A stretch of 64,000 bases of DNA from contig CM060899.1 in assembly GCA_030762935.1 (NCBI GenBank), forward strand, positions 9,897,001-9,961,000, written 5' to 3'. Of the stretch, positions 12,061 to 23,929 are shown one piece after another (within the stretch, counting starts at the first letter, position 1; each line of letters opens with the position of its first letter). Under the pieces are notes generated by a model that saw only the letters and a list, made by a program, of their open reading frames with translations, did not search any database and was not told the origin of the DNA. The position numbers and the translations under genes are program-made. Source of the DNA: Hymenopus coronatus. Lineage: Eukaryota > Arthropoda > Insecta > Mantodea > Hymenopodidae.

Positions 12061-13079
12061 GTCTTCCAACTGATTATGTGTGGTTCACCGAGTTCAACCA
12101 ACCAGTATATCTCACTTCAGAGAACCACCAGAATGGCGACTTACCATCGTAAGTACTTAGTATCCGGGTGATATTTACTATGTTCCTGCCAACATATAAG
12201 CTATTCTATTATAATTGTAATACTCCTCTACTTAAAGCCTTTATGTATGGTGGTGTTTTTGGCCTTTGATAATGTAGTGATGTTTTATTTAGTTTTATAT
12301 TTGAAACTTCTTAATGCTTCTATGCACTAGTTATTTGCTAAAAAAACCATTATTGTGTGTATTATTTCTTCATACTCCTTTCATTCTTCCGTTTTATTAA
12401 CAGGTATTTTAATCAGTCTGTGAATTAAAATATTTATGTTATCTTGGATTATAAGCTACTGCCTTGATATATTTATTTGTATGGGTGCGTACATTTGCTG
12501 AATATTCCAAATTCTATTTTGTCTTTTCTTTTAAACCTAGAAAGGGAAGCATACCATTTTCTTCTATTTTAACTGTGAAATAGATGGAAAGCTTTTTAGA
12601 TTTGAGAACGTCAAGGTATGCTTGATTAGATTTTCATTATTATTAGCACAATGTCATCAATATTACTAACGGACATCAGGACTATCTATGGGCAACCTAC
12701 TATCTCCTGTTTTTGGCTGATGTTTACATGAGTCACTTTTAGTTGCCCTTACATAGGAACATACCCACACTTGATAAAATTTTCAGTAAAAGCTTCAGCT
12801 TTCATCGCCAGAGTCCAGTTAAATAAATACATTTCTTTTTGCAGGGTTTGTGGATATGGTCCAGAAGTTATTGAAGATACCAATATTTTGCCATTGACTG
12901 AACTTGGCATCTTCAGGGTGAGGTGAGCTGTGGTCCATGTCAGTAAGAGCTCTAATTCGGAAGTCATGATATATGCACTCTTATATAGTGTAGGTGGGCA
13001 GAACTTACTGTATGGTCTTCTGCATCTTGAGTGACTTGTAACTGCTGGAGGGACTGAGTTGAGTGAGTGATATGACTTC
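12061..13079. other. Non-coding sequence, no supported gene
   Basis: A 148-residue minus-strand frame (12749-13195) overlaps the start of the gypsy integrase relic, which is coded on the opposite strand. It is not considered real. Nothing else is recognised. Confidence 0.45.
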
Positions 13080-13620
13080 TCTTGTTTAAAGCTAAAGTCG
13101 TCTCCAAGATGGGTATCCAATGCGTTTTCTGCCATGAGACCACAGCAGCATGACTCGTATAAGAATTTTTCCACCACACTGGAGTTACACAGCAATCAGG
13201 ACACCAACTTTACATACAACCTGATGAGGGAAGCACTGGAGCAACTTGGAGTGCACAAGAAGTATACAACTGCTCTCCAGCCACAATAAACAATATACTT
13301 GAGCACTAAATCAAGACTCTAGAATAGTTAAGGATGGCTGTGGCAAACCACCAGAGAGATTGGGGCGTTGCTGGCCTACAGCTCTTCAACCAATGGGTTG
13401 ATGACATTTTGGCTTGGTCTTCAGCTACTATGGGCCAAATATTTGGCTGTTGCCTTGGAACAGCCAGCAATTGACTACATGGAATATCTTGTAGCCTATT
13501 CTGATGACAACGTTCTCGATATACATGTAAACACATCCAGGTAGCAAGTGATCATAAGAAGACCTATTACAATAATCAGGCCAACAAGAGATTTCCACCA
13601 TGATCATCTGATGTGGGTAT
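13080..13620 (+). pseudogene. Ty3/gypsy integrase C-terminal half, relic
   Basis: Plus-strand translation across several frames follows the gypsy integrase. ETTAA-LV-EFFHHTGV (~13133-13180) is the catalytic core approach. NQDTNFTYNLMREALEQLGV and HKKYTTALQPQ (13193-13290) correspond to the SDxGxNF...TALHPQ segment. VANHQRDWG (~13335) corresponds to the post-core helix. HKKTYYNNQANK (~13553-13590) is the C-terminal domain entry. The Asp of the usual SDQG is Asn-Gln-Asp here. Several frameshifts and stops are present. It runs directly into the tandem units at 13611. Confidence 0.8.
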
Positions 13621-14740
13621 GAGGGAAGAGGTTGTGTCCCACTTAGGTCCTATTCCAGTAACAGGCCTGTGGAGGGAACAGAGTGACTATGTGTCATACC
13701 TTGAGAGGAAGAGGAAAAATTAGGCTGCTCCAATAGAAGAGATTGCCATACACTTAAATCCTAGCCCAGTAACAGCTTTGAGCAGTGTTGCCTCATGGTG
13801 AAAAGCATTAATGATATCAAATTTTATATCCATAGACTGTCCCAAGTTAAAATACCTAGATCTTAGCTCACTATCAGTCTTCAGGAGGAAGCAGTATGTC
13901 TATGTGCTGCACCACACGGTCAAGATGATTAATGTCATCTGCTGTATCCATAGACTGCCCTGTGGGAAGAGACTCTGGTACACTAAGGTCCTAGTACAAT
14001 AACAGACCTGAGATATGAGCAGTATGACTGTGCCATACCTCATGGTGAAGATGATTAACGATGTCATCTGCTGTATCCAAAGACTCTGGAACACTGAGTT
14101 TCTAGCACAGTAACAACCCTGAGGGAGCAGTGTGACTATGTGGTGTACATCTTCATGAAGAGCATTAATGATGTCATCTATTGCATCCAAAGATTGTCCT
14201 GAGGGAAGTGTTTCTCGTACACTTAGGTCCTAGCACAGTTAACAGTGCTGAGCAGGGAGCAGTGTGACTATGTACTTCCTCATGGTGAAGAGGATTAATG
14301 ATGTTATATACTGTATCCAGAGACTGTCAAGAGGGATGAGGCAGTGTGACTATGAGCTGAACCACATGGTGAAGAGGATTAATGATGTCATCTGCTGTAA
14401 CCAAAGACTGCCCTAAGGGAATAGACTCTGATACATTTAGATCCTGGTCCAGTAACAGTCCTGAGGAAGGAGCAGTGTGATTGCGTACATCCTCGCAGTG
14501 AAACGAATTAATGATGTCATCCACTATATCCAGAGACTATCACGAGGGAAAAGGCTATGATACACTAAGATCCTAGCCCAGTATTATTCCTAAGGAGGGA
14601 CCAGTGTATGTGCCATACCTCATGGTGAGGAGGATTAATGATGTCATCAACTGTATCCAGAAACTTCTCCGACAGAAGAGGCTGTGGAACACCTAGATCC
14701 AAGTCTACTAACAATCCTGAGGAGGTGGAAGTGGAACTAC
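13611..14740 (+). repeat. Tandem array of ~126-bp units derived from the gypsy integrase tail
   Basis: The anchor ATTAATGATGTCATC or a close variant recurs at about 13807, 13928, 14054, 14164, 14294, 14378, 14507 and 14633. Spacings are 121, 126, 110, 130, 84, 129 and 126 bp. Each unit carries, on the plus strand, pieces like EQCDYV, VKRINDVICCIQRLP, GKRLWYT and VHLGPS. These match the order seen after the integrase core in gypsy Pol (VVxRINDVxYRIQ...VVHxDRLxPY). The 126-bp unit equals 42 codons, so it arose in frame. Units are too decayed to encode protein now. It ends ~200 bp before A2. Confidence 0.75.
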
Positions 14741-14936
14741 AACCCCCAAAATACATGTGCAGGTCATTCTTTTTCTTGTCATGGTGACTTGTGGCAGATG
14801 CACTACAAGGGTTATATAGCTGCACTTGATGGACAGGTGAACACCTACGTGGGCAGTTATTTCATAAGGTACCCCATAATTTTTACAGGTGTGTAGACGT
14901 AAGTAAAACCAATGCATAACATAATGATCTGCAGTT

Positions 14937-14945
14937 CTAGAAATG
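14937..14945. repeat. Target-site duplication of A2, 5' copy
   Basis: CTAGAAATG here is repeated exactly at 20747-20755, at the other end of A2. Five Ts separate it from the element's run of Cs. Confidence 0.85.
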
Positions 14946-14950
14946 TTTTT

Positions 14951-15727
14951 CCCCCAGGGGCCTACTACAGTAGGTACGGGTTTGGCGCAGCCGGGGTTCC
15001 CGAGCCACTCGCCACCATATCATCCTCCCCATCGCCATCCACTGTGCCACGTTTTGTGTTCGTGTCTTCGTATGTCTGTGTATATTCTTGTGGGTGCAAG
15101 TTTACTCACCTCTTTCTCTTCCTCTTCTAGGCTTATTCCCTATATATTTAGTTTTAAGGCTATATGTTTATTAACTCCTGCCTCACCAACAGGGATCTTT
15201 CTTCTATCTCCGTGGTTCCTGTCCCACGGTTCCAGCGCGGCTCCCAACTTGTGTACTCTTCGGAGGTCTCAGGCGTGACGGTTGAGTGGACCCTTCACAC
15301 TGCCCCTATGTGTAAGCCTTAAGTGCGGAGCTCGTCCATACCGATATGTACACCCACGTAGCTTCTCTGGGAGCCCGGCCCGTGCTAAAATCACGGATTG
15401 GACGTGTTATCGCTATCAGAAATCCGGTGTAATCAACCACAAGTCCCCTGAATCCATGGATGTCATTACACACCATGGCCTAAAGTGGGGGGTCACAGGT
15501 GGTTATAACTGTGGTAGGGGCATAAAGCTGGGCTGTGCATGGTGGAGGGCTTACCCATATGGACCAGCAGTGGAGGCTGGAGGGTAACTCCTCTTAAGTA
15601 CTCCATGAGATCGGTCTGGGAGGGGTCTCCCAGGCGGCACAGACCGGAAAGTATTTTTGGTGTCTTTTTTCTCTTTTCCCCGGATGGCAGGCTGACGCCG
15701 ACAGTACCGGAAGGGGACCTTTTTATA
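14951..15727 (+). promoter_or_regulatory. 5' UTR of A2 with 5'-terminal hairpin at 14961-14974
   Basis: The first ~55 nt match the other element starts. In this copy the hairpin loop reads TACA rather than TACG. The remainder resembles A1 but not lineage B. Confidence 0.75.
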
Positions 15728-16855
15728 ATGATCCCTCCACGCAAAACTTCTATTTTTGACAAATTTTTGGTGATGAGCTTGGCTTGTAATTCAAAGTGAA
15801 TGCGAGACCTTAACCCCTTTTACATTCAACGTGAATTCGACAGGATATGTGGAAAAGTGACAAATGCAACCAGGACTAGAAACGGTACGCTGTTAGTTGA
15901 AACCAGGACCGAAGACCAGTCCAGAAAGCTCTTGAAAGCCGGTTTATTGGGTTCCTATCCAATAACGGTGGCCCCACATAAATTGTTGAATACCTGTAGA
16001 GGCGTGGTGACTACCTCGAGCTTAAACGGGCTTTCCGACGCTGAAATTGTCGCCAATCTCTCCGACGGGTGTGACAAAAGTAATGGTGAATCGGTTGCGT
16101 TACGGACAGTCTTCCTAACGTTCAAAGGAACCAACTTGCCTGAGACACTCTACTGTGGATATGAACGTGCTGCTGTGAGGCCGTATTTACCGAACCCTAT
16201 ACGTTGTTTCCGCTACCAGAAGTTTGGTCACACCCAAAGCCGGTGCACTTTCGACGCTACATGTGAACGTTGCGGCCAAGCTGCCCACGGAGAAACTACT
16301 TGTGCTCGAGACCCTTGTTAAGTCCATTGTAAAGGGACCCATCCATCTAGCACCCGGCAATGTGCACGTTTTCTCGAGGAAAAGACCATCCAGGAGCTGC
16401 GAGTTAAGGAACGCCTGACTTTTCCGGAAGCAAGACGCCGCTTCCAACAGCTGCAGCCTTCGACCATCTCAGGCTACACATTAGCGCTCCGCCGCACTCC
16501 TGTTTCCTCAGTAGCACTACAAACCGTGCGTGTAGCCGACGCGTGTACTCACACAGAACAGACGCCGACCACAACAACCTCGCAGTCTACAACATCCACA
16601 GCACCCACTGCCTCAAGTTCTCTTTCTCCAGAACCTGCTCGTAAGCCGCTAGATAGACCAACACCATCTGTCGCTGCTGCTCATGAGCGCAGTCGTAAGA
16701 AACTCAAGGCCACTGTTAAACCGTCCAAGTCCCGCTCTCGTTCTACGAGCCATAGGGGATCATCCATATCCCGAACATCAGCGGATAGCGCCGACGAAGG
16801 TGGCTATACTCATGTGGGTCCAAAATGTGCAAAGAACAAGAAACGCCCACCTTAA
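15728..16855 (+). pseudogene. Gag (ORF1) of A2 with two in-frame stops
   Basis: Start MIPPRKTSIFDKFLVMS at 15728 aligns with the A1 Gag start. An in-frame TGA lies at 15797-15799, then FYIQREFDRICGKV, GTLLVETR, GVVTTSSLNGLSDAEI. The knuckles are CFRYQKFGHTQSRC (second Cys changed to Tyr) and CERCGQAAHGETTC. A TAA at 16319-16321 interrupts the third, C..VHCKGTHPSSTRQC. The tail is Ser/Arg-rich and ends at 16855. All pieces share one frame, so two point mutations suffice to break the gene. Confidence 0.9.
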
Positions 16856-16949
16856 CTGCACCTACTTCGCTTCGGCCAGTCGTTTGCTTCCCAGCTGCAA
16901 ACTCATAGTTTGCTCCATCGATAATCTTTCCCGCCTCTAACTGTGCTCC

Positions 16950-19900
16950 ATGGCTCTCCTGACGTGGAATATCCGCGATGTGCGTACCCATAGGGCCGAA
17001 TTGCAGCCGTTACTACGGTCTAGTTCTGTGTTTGCAGGAGACAAAGCTTCGCCCCCACGATGCCTTTGCCCTGCACCAATACCTTCCTGTGCGGTTTGAT
17101 GTTACACCGGAGGAGAGCTCTCCTGACCATGGGGTGTTATGATCCTAACGCGCAATGACATCTGAGGTCAGCCGGTCTCACTTACCACTACCTTGCAAGC
17201 TGTTGCTATTCGACTTACTCTTCCTGGCTTCTCCTTCATTGTATGTAATGTCTACGTTCCGCCTTCATCTTCCCTCTGCGGCGCTGACATGCACCATCTT
17301 TTGTCTCAGCTGCCGGCACCTTTTCTTCTGTTAGGTGATTTTAATGCCTACCATCCCCTATAGGGTTCTCCTAGGGCCTGCGTACAGGGGACAGTTCTTG
17401 CTGACCTTTTCGTTCAATCTAGTCTCTCTGTTCTGAACACCGGTGAACCTACTTTCATTTACGATTCTTCTGCCACGCTCTCCCACCTGGACTTTTCTGT
17501 TTGCTCTGCACAGCTTGCTCACCGTTTTCAGTGGAACGAAGTATCAGTCACTCATTCCAGTGATCATTGCCCTTGTGTCATTACTCTGCTATCACACCAC
17601 ATTTCCTCTTCACGTGCGCATTCTTGGCAGCTGTCTTAAGTCGAATTGGGCTGTTTTGTCAGCTGTGGCTGTTTTCAGCGACCGCCTGTTCGACTCAGTT
17701 GACCACATGGTCGAACATTTCCACTCTGTCGTGACCTCAGCTGCCGAGCAGTCCATCCCGCGATAGTCTTCCTACCCTAGACGCTTACCGGTCCCTTGGT
17801 GAACTACCGAGTGCCGCGATGCTATTCGTGCTCGCAGGAGGGCTCTTCAGGTATTTCGCCATCACCCTACCTTGGTGCATTTGATCAATTTTAAAGAAAC
17901 ACGCGCCCGGTCACGGCGCATTATTCAAGAGAGCACACGGGCTTCCTGGGCTTCGTTTGTTGAAACATTCAGTCGCACAACACCTTCATATGTTGTGTGG
18001 GAGAAGCTCCGCCGTGTTGCCGGTAAGCAGACTGGTACTTCAATACCGGGGCTTCTCGTGGGAACTCACCCTGTCGCTGACCCGGTTGCTATTGCAGATG
18101 CCCTTGGTAGCACGTTTGCAACTGCGTCTAGCTCCGCCAATTATCACCCAGCGTTTCGTGCCATCAAGGCGGACGTGGAGTCTCTGGTCCCCTGATTGCG
18201 AGTGCTATAATTCGGATTTTAGCATGCGGAAGCTGGATGCCTGTTTAGCATCCTCTCGACACTCCGCTCCAGGACCCGATGGTATCCATATCGCCATGCT
18301 ACAGAACCTCTCTTCTGACAGTAAGCAATACCTCCTGAACATGTACAACCTCGTTTGGCGCGAGCGTGTGTTTCCTACAGCTTGGCGCGAAGTCACCGTT
18401 GTTCCCATCTTAAAACCGGGGAAGGACCGCAGTCTTCCTCATAGTTACCGTCCTAACTCCCTCACCAGTGCTGTTTGTAAGGTGATGGAACGCATGATCA
18501 ATGGGCGGTTACATTGGTTTCTTGAGTCTGAGAAACTTCTGTGCAACATACAGTGCGGCTTTCGCCGATACCCCTCAACGACTGACCACCTTGTCTCCCT
18601 GTCAACTCACATCCTGAATGGTTTTCTTTGGAAGTGTCCAACTGTGGCCATCTTTTTTCGATCTGGAGAAAGCTTATGACACTTGCTGGAGGGCTGGCTT
18701 GCTGCGTACGTTGCATAGTTGGGGCTGCCTTCCAGTATTCCTCCGGGAGCTCATGAAGAACCGGGTGTTTCGTGTACGTGTGGGCTGTTTTCTCTCGTGT
18801 TTTTAGTCAGGAGAACGGAGTGCCTCAAGGGTCAGTACTCAGCGTCACTCTCTTCGCTGTTGCCATCAATCCTATTGTCGAATGTGTTCCTGCTGGTATC
18901 TCCTCCTCCTTATTTGTGGACGGTTTTGCAATTTATTGCAGTTCTCGGCGCACGTGCCTTTTGGAGCCTCGCCTATAGGCATGTCTTGACCGTCTACATA
19001 CTTGGAGTGTCACAAATGGCTTCCGTTTTTCTTCCAAGAAGATAGTTTGTGTTAACTTCTGGCGTCGGAAACCATACGAACCACCTTCTCTACATCTTGG
19101 GACCGAACCGCTGCCCTTCGCCGAAACTTTAGTTTCTTGGTTTGGTGTTTGACAGGAAGCTTAGCCGGTCGTCCCATGTCTCTTCTCTAAAGGCTACGTG
19201 TTTTTGTGGCACATCCTGGGGAGCAGGTCGCACCGTGCTATTACAGCTTTACCGTTCGCTTGTTCGGTCTAAACTGGATTACTGGTGCATTGTATACTGT
19301 TGCTTGTCCTTCGGTTTTACGATGGTTAAACCCAGTCCACCATCGTGGGATTCGTCTGGCGCTGGGTGCATTTCCGACTAGCCCAGTTATTAGTTTGTCT
19401 GCGGAGGCTGCTGAACCTCCGCTGTCTCAGGCGTGATCTGCGTCTTTGCAGGTATGCTATTCGCCTGTTTGCCTGCCAGATCACCCGTCTTTCAAATTAT
19501 TCTTTGACGAGTCTCTTGACCGTCAATATGCTGTCAGCGTGGTTGCCTTGCTTCCCGCAGGAGTTCATTTTCGCCTGCTTCTTCGGCTCTTGGATGTTCG
19601 CCTACCGCCTGTGTTTCCATGGGGGAAATGTTCATTCCCCCCTTAATTACGTTGCGACACCCAGTTCCACCTTGGGTTGGCATCCATGCCGAAAGCAACG
19701 ACTCCACCTTCAGTCTTCCGCTCCGCATTTTTAGAGCTGCAGGCCAGGTTTCCCAAGCATTGTTTTATTTATACGGATGGTTCTAAGGAAGACCGTGGTA
19801 TGGGATTTGCTTTCGTTTTTACTTCGCGGAGTTTTACATTACATCTTTTGGGGCAATGTTCGATTTTTACCGCCGAACTTTTTAGTATCTATCAGGCTCT

Positions 19901-20503
19901 TCTTTTTATCCGGGGCCAGGATATAAGGCAGTTTGTTATTTGTGGTGATTCCCTCAGTGCACTGCAGGGCCTGCGTGAGCTGTATCCATGCCATCCTTTG
20001 ATAGAGCGTATGCAGGATCGCCTGCAATTGCTAGCTGACGATGGCGTCAGCGTGTCGTTTGGGTTCCTGGTCACGTAGGTGTGCGCGGAAACGAACAAGC
20101 GGACATAGCTGCCAAGTCTGCAGTTTTATTGCCTAATGTTTTTAGCACCACCGTTCCTCCAGGTGATGTTCGTGTTCATCTGCGCCGGGCCATTCTTTCG
20201 CGCTGGTTCGCGGAATGGTCCGGGGTGCGTGACAACAAACTGAGGGCGGTCAAGTCCCTTCCTGTCCCTTGGCCTACTTCCTCGCATGCGCGACTGCGTA
20301 TCGGGCATTGCCGTTTTAGCCACCAGCATCTTTTACGTGGGGAACCCGCACCTCAATGTGCTTCGTTTAACGAGCCTTTGACGGTGCGTCATCTTTTATT
20401 GGAGTGCCACCTTTATACTGTGTTGCGTGCGTCCCTGTGTCTGCCTACTGACATCCCCAGCCTTCTGGGCGACAACCGTGTATCTTGTGAACGGACTTTT
20501 TAA
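16950..20503 (+). pseudogene. ORF2 of A2: endonuclease, RT and RNase H, multiply broken
   Basis: The start MALLTWNIRDVRTHRAE at 16950 is 94 bp after Gag. Domains in order: APE endonuclease (16950-17640; LQETKL and GDFNAY motifs readable), linker with PW-TTEC (17795), RT (about 18200-19000; SAPGPDGI, FFDLEKAYDTCW), a C-terminal RT region, and RNase H (19760-20150; IYTDGSKEDRG, FTAELFSIYQAL, CGDSLSALQ, PGHVGVRGNEQAD). A Cys/His C-terminal motif region follows (ECHL). Faults: stops at 17764 (TAG) and 17799 (TGA), frameshifts, and FVDGFAIYC where the family has FVDD, losing a catalytic Asp. Confidence 0.9.
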
Positions 20504-20685
20504 TTTTCTGCATCGCTGCTGGATGTACAGTAGGGTTTAATTTTATGTCTGGGTTTTAGCTTTTACCGACTTATGTTTTTAGTCTGGCTTGGTAGCCTTT
20601 TATGGTTTCATTGGTTTCAACCCTGTATGGTCTTCCCGTTTTAGTGGTTTTTATGCGTTTTAATATTTAGCTCTTTTATTTAGCC

Positions 20686-20720
20686 TAGGGCACTAACGAC
20701 CTTTGCAGTTGTGCGCCCTA
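20686..20720 (+). promoter_or_regulatory. 3'-terminal hairpin of A2
   Basis: TAGGGCACT and TGCGCCCTA form a stem around a ~17-nt loop. Compared with C (AAGGGCGCT/AGCGCCCTT), the outermost pair changes from A-T to T-A on both sides. The 3' end is the region LINE reverse transcriptases recognise in target-primed synthesis. Confidence 0.7.
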
Positions 20721-20755
20721 AAACCATATTACTTATTTACTGCTTACTAGAAATG

Positions 20756-21574
20756 GCATGCAGGAAGTCAATTGAAGAGTGGTTGGATTAGAGAGAGATG
20801 ATGCAATTGACATCGAAGTGAAGTGAATGAAAATTTTTATCAGCTATTTAAATAAAAACTTTAGTTACAATATAACTTTTGTTAATGTGGCAACAGTTAC
20901 TAACAACCCTTGGGGAAGGAAGTGCCCTTTACTGACTATATCTGAAGAATAGTTCCAAGACTTATATTAACAAAGAATATGGACAAAAAGATGAAATTAT
21001 GGATAAGAGAGGAGTACACTGTGATCTAAATGTCTTACCTTATTGATTTGGTTGAAGGTGAGCTATCATCCACCCAGTTCTCTAACATAATTATGTACTT
21101 TAAGGTATTTAAAGATGCAATTAAGTGATCAAATTGGATTCCATAAAACTGAAACACAAGGATATGGCAGCACTGCATGGATTTTAAAAATGTTATGCAA
21201 TACTTTTAGTGTCAGCAGGGCATAAAATGTAACATGTAAATCACAACAATGATATTTAATTATTTCTTTTTCAGACAAGTGACTGAGTAAAAATTTTAAT
21301 GAACATGTTCTATTTAATAATTTCTTGTAATTAATTGTTACTATAAAAGACCATTTATGGACTCAACATTTCCATTGTAATCACAACTTAATTGGATTAA
21401 TCAGAGTTATTATAGAGAGACTTGTTTGTTTAAACTCCAAAATTGAACAATATTTACTACTTCACAATACATTATTCAGAGATGATAAAAGCAGTGACAT
21501 ATTATAGCACCATATAAAATAAAACAGTGCACTAAACTTCTGATTGGTACTGAAATCACATTTCTTTCTGTTTT

Positions 21575-21610
<36 letters not shown>

Positions 21611-22341
21611 GGAACCGCATACATGACAAGCAAACCTAACATCTCTCCTTGTTTCAGTAGCAGACTGCTAATAAAATCTGAAGTCTGCAGAGATGAAGAA
21701 TGGAGTAAGTGAAACAAATTATTACATAACTCTTAAGGTCCACACAGCTGAGAGTTTCAAATTTTGTTTTTCTAAAACAATAAGGAAATATCTGAAATAG
21801 GCGTTAACATACTCTCAGATTATAAAACAAACCAGCTACACCAATAGCAAGCTATTCCGGATCATATATTCTTGCATAACACTATTGGAATGAGTTTGTT
21901 TAATCTGACAGTAAATCTGTCCCCAGCTACTCCCAGATTATATAACAAACCAGCTACACCAATAGAAATCTGTTCCTGATCATATATCCTTCCATAACAC
22001 TATTGGTATCAGTTTGCTTTATCTGAGATGCAATGGTGCCCTTAGCTCCCGCTGTTACACTAAAACTCAGAATTAAGTTGACGCTATGCAATCCATTTGA
22101 TACTAGCTTTCTATTATTCCTAGAATTAGCTATTACGTATTTCAAAATGCAAGTTATTTAATTTTGAAATACAACATCCAGAATATTCCTTGCAAGCTTC
22201 AAATTATTTAATTTTAATATAGAACATCCCGAATAGTCTTTGCTGACTAAGCAATAATTCTGTTGTCTACAGAACTATAGTTTCTGGGTTCTGACACAAT
22301 AAACAAAAATATAGTTTACTTTGTTTACTAGCAAAACCAAC
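20756..22341. other. Non-coding sequence with small repeats, presumed intron
   Basis: Holds an (AC)n microsatellite at about 21576-21609, a two-copy tandem duplication of ~119 bp (21811-22060; shared block ACAAACCAGCTACACCAATAG), and a two-copy ~60-bp duplication (22140-22250; shared block TTATTTAATTTT). No gene is supported. Confidence 0.6.
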
Positions 22342-22844
22342 CTTAGTTGTATCATCAACACATGGAGTTTCTGTGGGAGTTGTTTCCAGCCACCAGAGTT
22401 CTTCTTTGATTTCTATCTTGGTGTCCAGTTCAGCATCTTTGTTGCGTGGATTAACTGTCACAGCAGGAACTTCAGAGAAAAACTGTCCTTTGTTTTGTGA
22501 GCAAAGGTCTGAGTCAAAACATGTTTCATTCATTTCTGTTTTGGTTTCCAATTCAACATCGTCATGACATTGTTTGACATTCTTTACAAGATTCTCAGAA
22601 AAACATTGCCGATCATTTTGTGGACTAAAGTCTGAATCAATAAACTCTTCTTTGATTTCTGTTTTGTACACTTTGTTGCATATAGTAGGATCACTGTTGA
22701 ACTTTATAAAATCTCTTGAGAAACTTTCTCTCTCTGTCTGTGAAATATCTTCTGAGAAAGAAACCTCTTCCTTGATAAATGTTTTGATATCCATTTTAAA
22801 GCAGGTTCACTTGACAAGAGTCTTCCTAAGTTTTGGTACCATGT
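22342..22844 (-). CDS. N-terminal exon of a C2H2 zinc finger protein
   Basis: A strong acceptor (a run of T and C then CACAG) precedes the exon at 22844; the ATG is at 22794. It encodes ~150 acidic residues with repeated EIKEE/FIKEE motifs (MDIKTFIKEEVSFSEDI, TEIKEEFIDSDFSPQN, IEIKEELWW). Spaced repeats of a D-S-D-x-x-x-Q-N block occur. Such IKEE stretches are typical of N-terminal exons in arthropod zinc finger proteins and resemble sumoylation sites (inference). The exon likely ends at CTAAG|GTTGGT (22342/22341). The finger exon at 8269-9640 is on the same strand downstream, but its acceptor phase (2) does not match this donor (0), so an unseen exon would be needed. Confidence 0.7.
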
Positions 22845-23929
22845 CTGTGGGGGGAAAAAAAAAAGCCTTAATTGAATTATATATTAATAACTGAAACAAT
22901 GAGCAAGGAAAAACACAAAAGGTAAATTAATGTGCTATATATAACAAGCAGCAAAATGTGGCACTGAAACTTGTCACATACTATGGTAGACGAAATAAAA
23001 TATTTATACAACATACCTATTTAAGATTGTTTAAGACATGAAAGTGAAATGTTTGCCAAGTGCAGGAATCTCGGAATACAGTGTCAGATGTTTGGTTGAA
23101 TGCTGCTGATGTAATTAAATTTTTTTGTAAGATTTAAGTTTCAATATGGTATGAGTTCTTGGATATTATTCTTGTAGGTTCTACCCGCAAAATGCTCAGT
23201 GAAAAACCATTACAGAGAAATGGATAGACTCTCCAAGTGTTACACTAGCTGTTATTCTTGTAGGTTTTTCCCCAAAATACCCTGTGAAAAGTCATTACTG
23301 AGAATAGGGAAGACTTTACAATTGCTATTAGCTTACATTCAGATGTTATTCTATACTATGTTAGGTGTTTTCCCAAGATATACAGTGAAAGACCATTTTT
23401 ATAAGCAGTAAAGGCTCTCCAAGTGTTACATTAAGTTTCAAAGTCACATACACAAAACATAAAAAGGAAAGTTTGGGGGATCGCATTAGCTAAACTTGAC
23501 ATTTACTTTGTGACAATTTCAACTCCTTGTATGTATGGTAAAAAACTTTTAATAATTTGTGTTACAATATGGTTAAGATATTTATTGTATTTGTCTTTCA
23601 CCTATATAATCATTTGTATAAAAAAATAAGGTTTTCCTTAATAAAAATATTATGAGAGGGGTCCATCTTGCAATTAAATGTTTTCCAAATAGCATGCAGT
23701 AGAAACCAAGCCTCAAACTTCGAGGGTACTGCAGTGGCAAAGCTTGCTGTAAATGGTAAACATAAGCAAAAGGCTGTGTTATATGCACTGATTTTGTAGA
23801 TTTTGTTTTATGCTGCTAAGCCATCTGTTAACTGATGCAGAGGCATGATAAACATTCTCACTGCAACAAAGATTTTGATCTGAGATTATATTAAATAGAG
23901 AGTAATGTGTTTTACATTTATAGTTGCGC
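22845..23929. other. Non-coding sequence with a ~90-bp tandem repeat
   Basis: Three diverged tandem copies lie at about 23160-23445, marked by ATTCTTGTAGGTT, then a block like GTGAAAAACCATTAC, then CTCCAAGTGTTACA. No gene is supported. The first exon and promoter of the minus-strand zinc finger gene should lie here or further right; none was identified. Confidence 0.5.

Larger units (their letters stand above)
14951..20746 (+). mobile_element. Non-LTR retrotransposon A2, full length, lineage A
   Basis: The element spans the 5' module, a 777-bp 5' UTR, Gag (15728-16855), ORF2 (16950-20503) and a ~240-bp 3' UTR ending in the conserved 3' hairpin. A 9-bp duplication (CTAGAAATG) flanks it. It inserted downstream of the gypsy-tail array and inside the presumed zinc finger intron, on the opposite strand to that gene. 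It is the only lineage A copy seen end to end here. Both reading frames carry nonsense codons or frameshifts, so it is a dead copy. Confidence 0.92.

Noticed and set aside
12749..13195. A 148-residue minus-strand frame
   Set aside because: It overlaps the gypsy integrase relic coded on the plus strand and shows no motif of its own.
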